Shown: in pieces, positions 43,258-55,296 of the stretch
Numbering within the stretch: the first letter of the stretch is position 1
How the letters are laid out: each line of letters begins with the position of its first letter
Origin: Myxocyprinus asiaticus
Taxonomy: Eukaryota > Chordata > Actinopteri > Cypriniformes > Catostomidae
DNA length: 64,000 nt
Reading direction: 5' to 3'
NCBI RefSeq assembly: GCF_019703515.2
Contig: NC_059346.1
Span: 52,503,501 to 52,567,500, forward strand
Notes under the pieces: generated by a model
Told to the model about the DNA's origin: nothing
Database searches by the model: none
What the model saw: only the letters and a program-made list of their open reading frames with translations
Program-made: the position numbers and the translations under genes

Positions 43258-44646
43258 AAACAATAGTCAACTTATCAACAAAAGCTAATTAGAATTAGGA
43301 GTTGGCAAACCTGGCGTCCAATTAATGAAACGAGATTGGAGGTGTGGGTTAGAGCTACTTTGACTTATATAAAGCACTCAAACAGTTTGCTATTCACAAG
43401 AAGCATCTGCTGATGTGGAACATGCCTCGCAAAATAGACATCTCAGAAGACCTACGATCAAGAATTGTTGCTTTGTATAAAGCTGGAAAGGGTTAAAAAG
43501 TTATCTTGAAGAGCTTACATATTCATCTGTCCACAGTTAGATAAATTGTCTATAAATGGAGATGATTTAGTGATGTGGCTACTCTCCCTAGAAGTGCCCA
43601 ATGGCAGGACACCATGAAGGAAGCCGCTGCTTTCCAACAAAAACATTGCTGTGCACCTGAAGTTTGCCAAAGAATACCTTGACACTCCACAACACTACTG
43701 AGAATTTTTTTTGTGAACTGATGAAACTAAGGTTGAATTGTTTTTTTTGGTTTTTTTTTAAGAAAACGCAGCACTACGTATGGCATAAAAAGGGCACCAC
43801 ATACCAACATGAAAACATCATCCCAACAGTGGAGGGAACATCATGATTTGGGGCTGCTTTGCTGTTTTGGGGCCAGGACCGCTTGTCATCATCGAGGGGA
43901 AAATGAATTCCCAAGTGTAACAAATGTTCACAGAAAAGGAGGAAGCGGAAGGCGGCGAATCCAACTCAAATGGTCTCTTTTATTTTAACTCAATATTCAT
44001 GCTTTTCAGCAGTCACACTTTTCAGCGGACATAAATCAATTCAGTCTTTCTCCAGCTCGTCTCTCTTAACTCTTCTCTCCTGACTGGCATCTGGCTCGCT
44101 TTTAAAGCCCGTCTCCACTCTCCCTGGAATGACAAACAGCTGTTAGAGACAATCATTGCCAGGTGATGATCCTTACCGTTTTCATCTCCTGATCTCATTC
44201 TCAATTCACAAACCAGCACTTACCCACGCCCCCACCACCACACCAAGTTTATCAAGATATCCTACAGGATAATGTCAGGGTGGCTGTGCACCAACTGAAG
44301 CTCAGTAGAAGTTGGGTGATGCAGCAGGACAATGAACTTAAACATCAAAGTAAATCCACTACATAATGGCTTCAATAAAAGAAAATCCACCTTTTAGAAT
44401 GACCCAGTCAGAGCCCAGACCTTAACCCAATAGAGATGCTGTGGAATGACCTCAAGAGAGCCGTTCACACCAGACATCCTAAGAATATGGCTGAGCTGAA
44501 GCAGTTCTGTAAGGAAGAATGGTCCAAAATTCCTTCTGAAAGTTGGGCAGGTTTTATCCAAAACACTTGGTAGAGGTTACTGCTGCCAAAGGAGTATCGA
44601 CCAGTTATTAAATCCAAGGGTTTGCTAACTTTTTCGTCAGCACTGT
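43258..44646 (+). mobile_element. Second Tc1-like transposon, degenerate, split by a solo LTR
   Basis: The transposase reads MPRKIDISEDLRSRIVALYK from about 43424, then stops and frameshifts. Later pieces include a GGNIMIWGCF-like stretch near 43840 and SPDLNPIEMLWNDLKRA-like coding near 44420-44470, with indels. The right end ...TTCGTCAGCACTGTG is at about 44646. A solo LTR occupies 43916-44242. Confidence 0.72.
43916..44242 (-). repeat. Solo LTR with CCAAG target duplication
   Basis: TGTAACAAATGTTCACAG...CCCACCACCACCACA, 327 bp, is flanked by CCAAG at 43911-43915 and 44243-44247. On the minus strand it has a TTTAAAAG TATA-like box and AATAAAAG signal, giving orientation. Its end (CTTCCGCTTCCTCCTTTTCTG...TTGTTACA on the minus strand) resembles the 3' end of the 41938-42834 element, so the two are related. 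It contains no internal region. Confidence 0.85.
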
Positions 44647-44669
44647 GAATTTTTAATGGGATGTGTTCC

Positions 44670-44703
<34 letters not shown>

Positions 44704-44732
44704 CATACATACATACATACATACATACATAC
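44670..44732. repeat. (GATA)n-(CATA)n microsatellite
   Basis: About 33 bp of GATA units switch to about 30 bp of CATA units. The 44733-45011 stretch after it holds a C run at 44958-44971 and no gene. Confidence 0.95.
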
Positions 44733-45010
44733 CAGGCTGCTAAATTCTGCAACCAACATAATCCAACATTAATTTTGCCAAGGGCATCTTAATATCTAGA
44801 ACCGGCCCTGGAACAACCTCTCTGCTCATGGGGGCAGTCTTCAAAGGTTGAATGGAATAGTTACTTGTGAAAAGCTACTGTTATGGTCTATTATGATACT
44901 TCTGCCAACCTAATTTTGTAAAATGAATTTTAATCAAAACAACCTACTGTTATTATTCCCCCCCCCCCCCCACACACAAATGATGTTGCTCCATCAATAT
45001 TCAATAAAAA

Positions 45011-45011
<1 letters not shown>

Positions 45012-45051
<40 letters not shown>

Positions 45052-45620
45052 AATCACTCCATCCTTCTATCTATCTATTTGTCAATTGGTCCATCCTTCC
45101 ATCTATCTATCTATCTATCTATCTATCTGTCAATTGGTCCATCCTTCCATCTATCTATTTGTCAGTTGGTCCATCCATCCATCCATCAGTATATCTATCT
45201 ATTTATCTATCTATCTATTTGTCAATCGGTCCATCCTTCCATCTATCTGTTTGTCAGTTGGACCACCCAACCACCCATCCATCCATCCATCCATCCATCC
45301 ATCCGTCTATCTATCTATTGGTCCATTCATCCATCCATCCATCCATCCATCTATCGGTCCATCCTTCCATCTGTCTATTTGTCAGTTGATCCAACCATCC
45401 ATCCATCCATCTCTCTATCTATCTATCTATTGGTCCATTCATCCATCCATCCATCCATCTCTCTATCTATCTATCTATTGGTCCATTCATCCATCCATCC
45501 ATCCATCTATCTATTGGTCCATTCATCCTTCCATCCATCCATCTATCTATCTATCTATCGGTCCATCCTTCCATCTATCTATTTTCCAGTTGGTCCATCC
45601 ATCCATCCATCCATCCATCC

Positions 45621-45656
<36 letters not shown>

Positions 45657-45730
45657 GTCAATCGGTCTATCCTTCCATCTATGTTTGTCAGTTGGACCAT
45701 CCAACTGAAATCCATCCATTTATCTATCTA
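45012..45730. repeat. Compound tetranucleotide array (ATCT/ATCC) with higher-order units
   Basis: A TA run at 45012-45048 leads into ATCT and ATCC tracts punctuated by GTCAATTGGTCCATCCTTCC-like spacers at variable intervals of about 32-70 bp. Two overlapping frames of over 260 codons exist only because the tetranucleotides contain no stop in those phases. They read as S-I-H-P and S-I-Y-L repeats and are not genes. Confidence 0.92.
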
Positions 45731-46106
45731 GCCTGTTTTATTTACAGTAGGCATGTAAATTACAACGCATACGGATTCGATTACACGAATTCGGTTCAGA
45801 CAGGTCTTTCCCTCAAGTTTCGCTTCGATCGTTTCATTTAAAGGAACCGATTGAAATTAACAGTTTGTTAGTGAATCTCTACACTCCCATAGATGTGTGG
45901 CGACTCTGACAATCCATAAAATCTGAACATACTGGATGTTGAGGAGTGACTGTCTCTCTCTCGCTCCAGACAAAGGTGATATAAAAGTGTATAAAAATAC
46001 GTTTTTCAATCACTTCCACGTGAGTAAACAATGTAGTGAATGTTTGCAGCCTCTTATCTAACACCTCTATGGCGTCAGTGACCGTGAACACCTGTTTTAA
46101 TTTGGC

Positions 46107-46116
46107 TATATAAAAG
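46107..46116 (+). promoter_or_regulatory. Candidate TATA box
   Basis: TATATAAAAG about 30 bp before a candidate transcription start, upstream of a possible non-coding exon ending at 46341. It is speculative, as no transcript evidence is available. Confidence 0.25.
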
Positions 46117-46137
46117 TAAATTCCAAGGGGAGAAATT

Positions 46138-46341
46138 AATTCTTGACCACACACATACACATACTGTACACACTTGCAGGGTTTAGAGGGTCGTGTGGTA
46201 AACGTCATAAGCCTGTGGCAGCAGTGGAGCTGAGCGGAAACCCCTCCCGAATCCCAACTCAACTACTCCAACCTCAGTCAAAGAAAAGAGGAATACCGAG
46301 GAATCAGGAAACACGGACAAATACCACACTACACCTTAACA
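46138..46341 (+). other. Candidate non-coding first exon (possibly of fer)
   Basis: The sequence is non-repetitive and more GC-rich than its surroundings, and it ends CTTAACA followed by a consensus GTAAGTG donor at 46342. No good long frame is present. It would suit a 5' UTR exon joining the fer acceptor at 61694, implying an intron of about 15 kb. The link to fer is inference from strand and position. Confidence 0.28.
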
Positions 46342-48668
46342 GTAAGTGAATAACCTATTCCACCGCATACACTGTTTTGTTGGTACGTGAATGGTGTTGT
46401 GTGGTGAAAGTCGTGCTTGATGTGCATTTGTATTCCATTGTTTAGCTGTTTTTCCAAAGGAAAAGGCCAGCCAGGATTAGCAGGGCAGCGCTAGCAGCGG
46501 CTAACGTCCCACCAGCACAGGAACGCGAATGTACATGATCAGTCTGGTGATAAAATGTACTTTGCAGTTTGTCAGCTGTCATTTGTGGTGGTTCCCGGTT
46601 TGTGTGTTTATATCATATGGAGTTATACATAAAGGTAAAGAAAGAGACGCCCGTCACTCCTAAACTTTTGACAACAGCGGTATGCAGCAAAGGGACTGCA
46701 GACAACCAGCTAAACTGTTGTTTACTCACCTGGACCAGCTCAACTAATTGCATATTGTTAGTCTGTTATTGTGTTTCCTGTCAAATTTGTCTCTATGTGC
46801 GAAGTGCAGGAATACTGAGGGCTGTTTTCAGTCTTTTGTGTGCATAAGGAAATTAGTCATTCCATTGAATCGTGCATTACCGGGATCATTTTAATGGAAA
46901 CAGAGATTTATTCTTATTTTCCATTTCCTCATTTATATAAAGACCATAAAGGCTATGAAACCCAGTTACAAAAAGTAGTATGGGGCCACCATGGTACAGT
47001 GAAGGTATCAGGTGGTATTACCATGGTATTTTGATAGATACCATGGTACTGAATTGTTTCTGTATTCATGTAGCATGGTATTGCTTAGGGCTGGTACTAA
47101 GATTGATCTTTAGGGTGGACAGTTGTTTTTATTCACTAGCCCGGAAGTTGGGTGTCAGAAGTTTCAAGAAAAATCTAGGGGGCAGTGCCCCCCACTAGAC
47201 CCCGCAATGGTATGGAGCGCAGCAGTCTGGTTCTGGAAGTAAAAATCCCATAAATTTTTTCCATAGACAAATTGATTTTCAACGATAACTTTTAAACATT
47301 TAAAGATGGACCTACTGTGAGTTCCGAGGCTGTTCATCGATGGTATATGCCTTAGTTGAAGCCATCATTCCACGTTATTTCAGCTTCACTGTTTAAAAAT
47401 TGCGTTTAGTATTGGAATTCCTGGTGAACAACTACACTACCCATGATCCTGCAGAGAAAGATCCACCAATCAGAGAACTGCGGCCATCAAAGCCTAACAA
47501 ACATGTCCAGCAGAGACCACCCACTTTCATGACACACTGTGAATGACGCAATCAAATCGGTCTCCCAACACCCTCAAACTACATATATATTTGTATATAT
47601 CTGAATATTTAGAAGTAAACTTAAAATATAGTGTTTCTATACTTATCATCAACCTCTAATCAATAGTTCATATATAATTATTTCCATTGTTTTTTATTTC
47701 AATGATGTCATTCACAATGCTTAATGGGGTTGTAGTTCGTGCCCTCGTGAAAGATGGTAAGTACACAGTCTTGTACCTTTTGTCTTTTTGTCTGATTTTC
47801 AAATACTTTTTTTGCTTCAAATCAAAGTTTAGAACTCTTTTATGAAGGATTTTATGAAAAGCCTTTATGGAAAAAATGAATGGGAAAAATACCTTCCGGA
47901 ACCCAGACGTCTGAAAAAGTGGGCGGGCACTTTTGCGCTCTAATACTATGGGAACACGTCCAAAAGACCATGGTAGTTGACCTGTTTCTGTGTGTGAGAG
48001 CCAGGTAAATGCTTAATGCCATCTATACGGTATTATATGTATGCAATTAATGAATATGGAGGTGTTTTTAATGGAGTATATCACTCTCATTTAGCTAATC
48101 CTGACCTTTGCTGGTCCATTTGTATCATCGACAGCAGGGAAACAGTGCTGGAGTTTGGATCTGTTGAGTAACGAGCCATTCACTACCTGTGAAAGAGCTG
48201 TCACAACCACTGGGCTGAGCAAGTATTTCATGGTTTAAAACAGGTGGTGAAAAATATTGGGAACGCCCTTTGGCTGGATGTGAATGAAAACGACTAGTCA
48301 GCACTTTGGACACATTTGACTGAATTAATGTCATAACTTATGACTTGAAGGCTTTCTTAAATGCTTAAAATTAGGTAAATGAAGACATTAATTATTATTA
48401 TTGTTGGTCTGGAAGGAATAGTGAAGGAAAAGCAGCCAACAGGTGCCCAGAATGCATGAAAACTCCTTCAGCACTGTTTAATCTGTGCAGAGTGGCTACT
48501 TAGAAAAGCTAAAATATAAGATAGTTTTGATTTAGATTTGTTTTGGTGATTCCCATACTTCCATTTGTGTTATTACATAGTTTTGATGACTTTACTATTA
48601 TTCTATACTGTGGAAAATGGATACAATTTAGAATGTGTATGTGTGTCCAAACATTCACTGGATTGTTA
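46342..48668. other. Intergenic or intronic, with small palindromic and MITE-like pieces
   Basis: No coding region is recognised. 46985-47050 carries three CCATGGTA palindromes. About 47415-47740 has ACTACACTACCCATGATCC at one end and ATGGGGTTGTAGTTC-like sequence at the other, suggesting an inverted-repeat element. Confidence 0.35.
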
Positions 48669-48670
48669 TA

Positions 48671-49889
48671 CACTGATCAGCCACAACATTAAAACCACCT
48701 GCCTAATATTGTGAAGGTCTCCCTCGTGCAGCCAAAATAGCTCTGACCCGTAGAGGCATGGACTCCACGAGACCTCTGAAGGTGTTCTGTGGTATCTGGC
48801 ACCAAGACGTTAGCAGCAGATCCTTTAAGTCTTGTAAGTTGCAAGGTGGGGCCTCCATGGATTGGACTTGTTGGTCCAGCACATCCCATAGATGCTCAAT
48901 CAGATTGAGATCTGGGGAATTTGGAGGCCAAGACAACACCTTGAACTCTTTGTCATGTTCCTCAAACCATTCCTGGACAATTTTTGCAGTGTGGCAGGGC
49001 GCATTGTTCTGCTGAAAGAGGCCACTGCCATCAGGGGATACTGTTGCCATGAAGGGGTGTACATGGTCTGCAGCAATCTTTAGGTAGGTGGTACGTGTCA
49101 AAGTAACATCCACATGAATGTCAGTACCCAAGGTTTCCCAGCAGAACATTGCCCAGAGCATCACACTGCCTCTGCTGGCCTGCCTTCTTCCCATGGTGCA
49201 TCCTGCTGCCATCTCTTCCCCAGGTAAACGACACACACACCCGGCCGTCCACATGATCTAAAAGAAAACGTGATTTATCAGACCAGACCACCTTTTTCCA
49301 TTGCTCCATGGACCAGTTCTGATGCTCACGTGCCCATTATAGGCACTTTCAGCAATGAAAAAGGGTCAGCATGGGGCACTCTGACCGGTCTGCGGCTACG
49401 CAGCCCCATACGCAGCAAGTTGCGATGCACTGTGTGTTCTGACAACTTTCTATCATGGCCAGCATTAAGTTTTTCAGCAATTTGTGCTACAGTAGCTCTT
49501 CTGTGGGATCAGACAAGGCGGGATAGTCTTCGCTCCCTACGTGCATCAGTGAGCCTTGGGTGCCCATGACCTTGTCACCGGTCACCGGTTGTCCTTCCTT
49601 GGACCACTTTTGGTAGGTACTATCCACTGCATACCAGCAACACCCCACAAGACCTACAGTTTTGGAGATGCTCTGACCCAGTCGTCTAGCCATCACAATT
49701 TGGCCCTTGTCAAAGTCGCACAGATCCTTACACTTGGCCATTTTACATGCTTCCAACACATGAAATTCAAGAACTGACTGTTCACTTGCTGCCTAATATA
49801 TCCCACCCATTGACAGGTGCCATTGTAACGAGATAATCAATGTTATTCGGTTCACCTGTCAGTGGTTTTAATGTTGTGGCTGATCAGTG
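48671..49889 (-). mobile_element. Near-complete Tc1-like transposon with perfect terminal repeats
   Basis: Terminal inverted repeats CACTGATCAGCCACAACATT... match exactly for 28 bp at both ends, with TA duplications at 48669-48670 and 49890-49891. Total 1219 bp. The transposase reads on the minus strand in at least three frames. Compared with typical Tc1 elements it is full length but inactivated. Confidence 0.93.
48703..49741 (-). pseudogene. Tc1-like transposase, frameshifted with catalytic Asp to Asn change
   Basis: The N-terminus [20 protein letters not shown] (from 49741) with helix-turn-helix is in one frame. KKVVWSDKSRFLLDHVDGRV (first Asp) is in a second. VMLWAMFCWETLG through LFQQNNAPCHTAKIVQEW and [17 protein letters not shown] is in a third. 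The second catalytic residue, normally D in QQDNAPCH, is N here. The Glu of the triad is present. Frameshifts lie near 49500 and 49250. Confidence 0.87.
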
Positions 49890-49891
49890 TA

Positions 49892-52139
49892 TTTTTGATC
49901 ACCATTATATGCAGCGAATAAACACATTAGCAAATGCCCACAAAGCATACAGCACTGAAGGTTACGGGCAGCTGACTTTGTTTACATGTATTCTTTGGTG
50001 TGTCATTCCTCAGAAGCTCATATAGAGGACAGACATTCCTCAGCCAGTGTACTCAGAAGTGCTATTCAAGTAGTTGTGCCCCCACAGAGCGGTTCTGTAA
50101 CACACAGCAAATCCTCGTTGAGCTAAACTCCTACTGATGTAGTCTAACCACCTTAATTGTGTTATTGGTGAGAGAGGCTTAAACTGCAGCATTTAAGAGA
50201 TCTGCATGTTCACGGTGGTTAGTAATGAAATGTTTAAAGCTCTGTAATATCACAGAATGACCAGGCGTTTGCCTTTGAGCTGTCATATTGGAATGATTGA
50301 GATTACAGAAGCCGTCTTAACTTCACTGGCTTATGGAGTGTTAATTAAAATGTTTTTTTCATTTTTTGATAGTAATGTCATCTAAGAGTAAACATGAAAC
50401 CAAAACTTAACCCTGTTTACTTTCTTTATACACATTTCTGGTATTACTGTTATTCTTAAGAAAAAAAAAAAGTTAATCAAAATTTCATAAAAAATGTAAT
50501 AACTTGCTCCCCTTCTGAAACTTCTTTTCAGCTAATGTCTCTTAAGCCAAGCGCACACTACACGACTAGCAGTTGGCGCCCTGCGACTCACATTTGTTTT
50601 CCATTGTGCTGGTGCATACACTACATGACTGATCGCAGACTGAGTGTATCAACTACATGCAGGGACACTACATGTGTTGATATCAGACACACTGAAGAAT
50701 GCATTCATACATGCAATCGCTTTTTAAAAATTTCCGATCGGACAGTCATTTCCCTTCAAATCTGCATGTAAATGGTGAAGTTTAAACTCTTGTTTAATTA
50801 GGCGGTGCTCTGCTGCTGTAGCACTATGAGCCCAAAGTCTAAATGTGTTTGAAGTGGACAAATCTCAAAGCAATTGGGACCCATTACAGCTGTCTTTAGC
50901 GTCTTTCCATTTCAAACAGACCGGCCAAAATGCATCTTAAAATTACACTAACGAAATTCATTCACAAACTTGCGGTATATACATGATAACATGTCAACAA
51001 ACACGAAAGAATGGCTCGCACAAGCTTTTTGAGCTTATTTGCACTTATATGCCATGTAGCATTTTGCACATGCGACAAGCATGGAAGTGTAATCGAGTCT
51101 GAAATCGTGATCATACCTAGAGACTACTGCGATGGCAAGATGTAGGCCAGTGAAAAAGGAGTTTATTATTATTATTATTTTTTAAGTGAACTATTCCTTA
51201 AAAAAAAAAAAAAAAAATATTTATATATATATATACTGTGTAAATATATATATTTACTCCAGTATGTGTAATTTTTGTTCACTTCACTCCATTTTGATAA
51301 GGCATGAAATGCGGTGTGGGATTTCCCCTGCAAGTTCCACATTCATAACGTGGGGAATTCACACACACATTTATTGTATTTATGTTAACTTGTACTGTAG
51401 TTGAGAATTTATAAACAAAACCACTCAGATGTACAAATCAAATCAATATTTTTGTCTTTCTATTGTGTTTGTATTATTAGAATCGGCGCGAGTAATCAGT
51501 GCTGCTGAGTCTCTCTTTCTCTCGCAGAATTCCGCAGCTCATTGGTCACGTGTCGAGCAGTGAGCAGCACGCTGTCGCATATTTGCTGAACATATGTATA
51601 ACCTGTTAATTTGACATGCACATGACGTTATACTATATTTAAGCGGGTGGCGTGATAAAACTATTGCTCCTGTTTATAAACAATGAAGCTGACTATATTA
51701 TGCTAGTGCATGACATTGGAGTAGTCTAGTTTTGCTTCATCACATCGTGCGGCTCATATTACAGCATCTTTGCAAGAAAGGCAGAAATTACAAAAATGCT
51801 TTGTGTAAAATGCTACCAGAACTACTGCTTCGTGAAGAAAAACACTTAAAACAGACAACTTCATCATCCTTATAAACACCTGTTACATCTCTCATCTCCA
51901 TCTCTTTGACGCTTCATCTGACGTACATTTTCTCTGCCTTTTGAATCAGTCCATTTTAATAATATAAGTAGGTCTATGTACTATCATCCTATTAACTATC
52001 TTAAACAGCTTATACATATTATTATCTATTTTCCATAAACATAAACTGATTTTACACCAAGATCCCCTCTTTCAGGATTCCATCTATTGATTTTCAGTGC
52101 ATTTTTGTACTTTAATCTGGTGAGAACTGACTTAAACTC
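49892..52139. other. Intergenic or intronic, part of a DNA element at about 50540-50720
   Basis: GCGCACACTACACGACTAGC at 50551 and repeated ACTACA motifs to about 50670 look like one end of a hAT-type non-autonomous element. The other end is not clear. A/T microsatellite at about 51199-51252. No gene is seen. Confidence 0.35.
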
Positions 52140-52249
52140 TTAAAGGGATAACTGACCCACAAAGAAAAATTCTGTTATACCTTACCTAATGATTTGCAAA
52201 CCTGTATGACTTTCTTTCATCCATGGCAAAAGGAGAAGTTAGGCAGAAT

Positions 52250-53998
52250 CAGGGCTCAACGCTAAGAATTATTTCTACTGGCTCGGTTGGGGAGAGTCAC
52301 ATGGGGTAACCTCCTTGTGGTCTCTATAATGTGTGGTTATCGCTCTCGGTGGGGTGCGTGGCGAGTTGTGCGTGGATGCCTTGGAGAATAGCATGGGCCA
52401 CAGTAATGCGCTCAACATGCCACGTGATAAGATGCGCGGATTGACGGTCTCAGACGCGGAGGCAACTGAGATTCATCCTCCACCGCCCGGATTTAGGCGA
52501 GTCACTACACCACCACGAGGACTTAGAGTGCATTGGGAATTGGGCATTCCAAATTGGGGAGGAAAAAATAAAAAATACAATGTCCCCCAAAATTGAATCA
52601 CATTTATAATTTGCAAGATATGATTTATGCTTTATGTAAAACCATATATGCGCTTTACAGATATAAATTCATAAATACATCATATTAACCTCAGCCGTCC
52701 TGCCATTTACACGCGTGTTTTTAAACCAAGAGTTCTGTGGAGGAGATGATGGGTTTTCGGTCATCCGTTTAGTCATGCTGTCATGCAACTTTGCCCATGT
52801 GTAGTGTTTTCACAAGAAGGATCAAAGATTATTCACTGAGTTAAAGATCTGATTATTGGCTGAGAGAACAGACTTGCTACTAAATCGGTTGTGATGTGTA
52901 ATATACATTAGGGAGATATTAGGCCTAATCTGTGAATTAACAATGTGTATATTACATGAAATCAAACAACCCAAACAAGACCAACACTGACTGATATACA
53001 AAGAACAAAAACAAAAATACCTGTACGGTCCAGAAATGAGACATGTAGCAGGTGTTTTATGAGGATGATATGAAGTAGACTGTTTTAAATATTCATCTTC
53101 ACCCTGCAGCTGAACAGCTGTGATAATAATAGCCTAATAGCCATAGTGATCTTGCTTCTTTTCATATCAAACGCCATTATCATGTCGAATTAATGTTTAC
53201 CTTTTGAAACATTACCTAATTAAATGTATACTTATATTTTGGATATTGAGCAGCTCATGATTTCCAGACATATGTATAACTGGGGTTTAATAAAGTTTAT
53301 TATGTCTCATTCGGCGCTTCATTTCTAAAGGGAAATTAATGAGAGAAAATGTGTTTGTTTTTTTTTACAGTGGGAATAAAACTAGCGCTTTGTCCCTTTA
53401 CGAGAGCGCATGCACGTTAAACATTCTACGTTGCACAGAGAGAGATGATGATGAGACATATGCATGGAGAGACATGAATTTTCAGTCCTATAGAAAGAAA
53501 CTGTTGATTTCTTGTGTTCCAATGTGTGGATTACTACTTTTCACCAACATGTAAAAACGAAAAAATGTGGGGATTTCACGCATTATTAACACGGAATGTG
53601 CGGGAATACTTAAAATGTTGCACAAGACGTTAAATCCCACAACGAAATTCATTAAGTGGGTTTTTGTCCTGCTATTTTCTACACATTGGTAGTAGCTGCT
53701 GCTAAGACACTTGGAAAAGAGCGAGGACAGTGCTAGGAGAGTGCACTCGGTGCCTTGGCGCGTCCAGTATATTATGCATTAGCGCATCTTTGCGAGATAA
53801 ATATACTCGCGCTTGCTCTTCAGTTAGAAGACTTTGTTCGCTCTGTGTAATTTTTGTGCTCTCTCGCTTGTTGTTTGCTTGCACTAATGTTATAAATGCA
53901 GCACTAGTCTGATCGGGCAAGTGACAGTTCTAGCAACTGGCCCGAATCTTTGTCACACTGGCCCCGGGCCATCGGGCAGTCATTATTGTCGAGCCCTG
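52250..53998. mobile_element. DNA element with CAGGGCTC ends nested in the MITE
   Basis: It starts CAGGGCTCAACGCTAA and ends ATTATTGTCGAGCCCTG, with a 5-bp direct repeat AGAAT (52245-52249, 53999-54003). 1749 bp, no transposase recognised. It carries a SINE near its left end. TIRs of about 10 bp resemble hAT elements, though a 5-bp rather than 8-bp duplication leaves the superfamily open. Confidence 0.65.
52285..52590 (+). repeat. tRNA-derived SINE copy D, 5' truncated
   Basis: Same body as copy B: GAGAGTCACATGGGGTAACC, GCGGATTGACGGTCTCAGAC and 3' end TTGGGCATTCCAAATTGGGG followed by an A-rich tail. The tRNA head is missing. Confidence 0.8.
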
Positions 53999-54180
53999 AG
54001 AATGTTAATCTCAGTCACCATTCACTTTAATTGTATAAGAAAAAGTTGAAAAGCGAATGGTGACTGGTACTAACATTCACATCTCCTTTTGTGTTCATTT
54101 CTCTTATCATTGGGCTTGGAACAACATGAGATCGAGTAATCATGACAGAAGTTTAATTTTTGGGTGAAATATTCTTTTAA

Positions 54181-55290
54181 CTAACTGTTTAAGTATTTGT
54201 TAAAGATTTGCCAAGAACAAAAATATAAAGGTCTTCCTGAGAAACTATGTCCCCCACATGTCATTGTCAACGGTTTTACTGTCGAATTGGGCAGTTCTCG
54301 GCCAGAATCATTTTCGATATGGACAAGACATTGGGAAGTGTTTCACTGCACACTTGCATTCAGGTCTGGCTCCATTCTGCCACTTTTCACAATCCAATCC
54401 ATTTCTGATGGATAAAACAATCTCCTGCTCTACAGTTTTTCACTCGGAAATAGGACCCACAACAGGAGTGCTGATTCATGTTGACTTTATGGTTGTTGTA
54501 AAAGTTGATTTGTTTGCCAGTATGGTTACTTATTCCATTTCTTTAATGATTGAAAGCTCAGAAGCACCAAATGTTACCAACTTATTTCCATTAGGTCAGT
54601 AAAAATAAACCATGCATATATAAAAAGACATATCTTTGATCTTGGTTTCATGGGCAGTGCTGTCATCAGAGTTGATGTAATATTAATCACAAATGCCAAC
54701 AACATAATATATGAAGGTTTTGCATTTAATGAAGAAGTGGCTTCATGCAGAGTGCTGTGTATTCTGTCAGAGATCAATCTCTTAGTCACTTTCTATTTCA
54801 TTTCTGACGTGCAAAGATGATTTTGTGTTCATATTTAATATGCACTTGCACAGTACATATAATGTGAGTTATCATTTTGACAGTGTTTTTCAGAATGGTA
54901 AATTATCACAGGAAACCAAATTTGGCTGTTACTCTTGCAGCTTATTTTTTCACCTCTATATGTCAGGGCGCTTTGGTCTCTGCTTGCGGCTTTCTGACAA
55001 ACCGTCCCACTTGCAGTCTTTACTATTGCTGTGTGAACTTAGAAGTAGTTGAACGGAATATAAATTATGCCTGCAAGGTAGGTCAGTAGACTTTTTCAGC
55101 TTTGACATTTCCTAGATAGTCTTGCTGAATTATCACTTTTAATGATTTAGCCCAGTTTTGCTGGGTGTCATTTTAATATTTTATTTATTTAATATTTTAT
55201 TGATAATTGGTTAATCACAGCATTCTGGCGTTATATCTGGCGTATGACTGCGAAACTTTATATTTTAGACTGTTATCCCAGGCTGTTATC
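54181..55290. other. Intergenic or intronic, no feature recognised
   Basis: Open frames at 54197-54602 and 54825-55089 have no family signature, no domain I recognise and no good splice context. I treat them as chance frames. Confidence 0.4.
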
Positions 55291-55296
55291 CTAGGA

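Larger units (their letters stand above)
52140..54180. mobile_element. MITE with TTAAAGGGATA ends, split by a larger element
   Basis: The left end TTAAAGGGATAACTGACCCA and the right end TTTTTGGGTGAAATATTCTTTTAA are inverted repeats. The two halves (52140-52249 and 53999-54180) together make about 290 bp of a very common fish MITE type (GGAACAACATGAG motif near the right end). Confidence 0.72.

Noticed and set aside
45049..45730. Repeat-spacer pattern that superficially resembles a CRISPR array
   Set aside because: The repeats are low-complexity tetranucleotides, the spacers are related to each other, no cas genes are present and the genome is eukaryotic.
45012..45841. Two overlapping frames of over 260 codons rich in Ser, Ile, His, Pro, Tyr and Leu
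   Set aside because: They are translations of ATCT/ATCC tetranucleotide repeats and their spacers. There is no splice context or composition typical of a gene.
48758..49015. Plus-strand frames inside the Tc1-like element
   Set aside because: Antisense shadows of the transposase.
54197..54602. Overlapping frames of 72 and 114 codons
   Set aside because: No domain, no splice consensus at sensible positions and no resemblance to any protein family I know.
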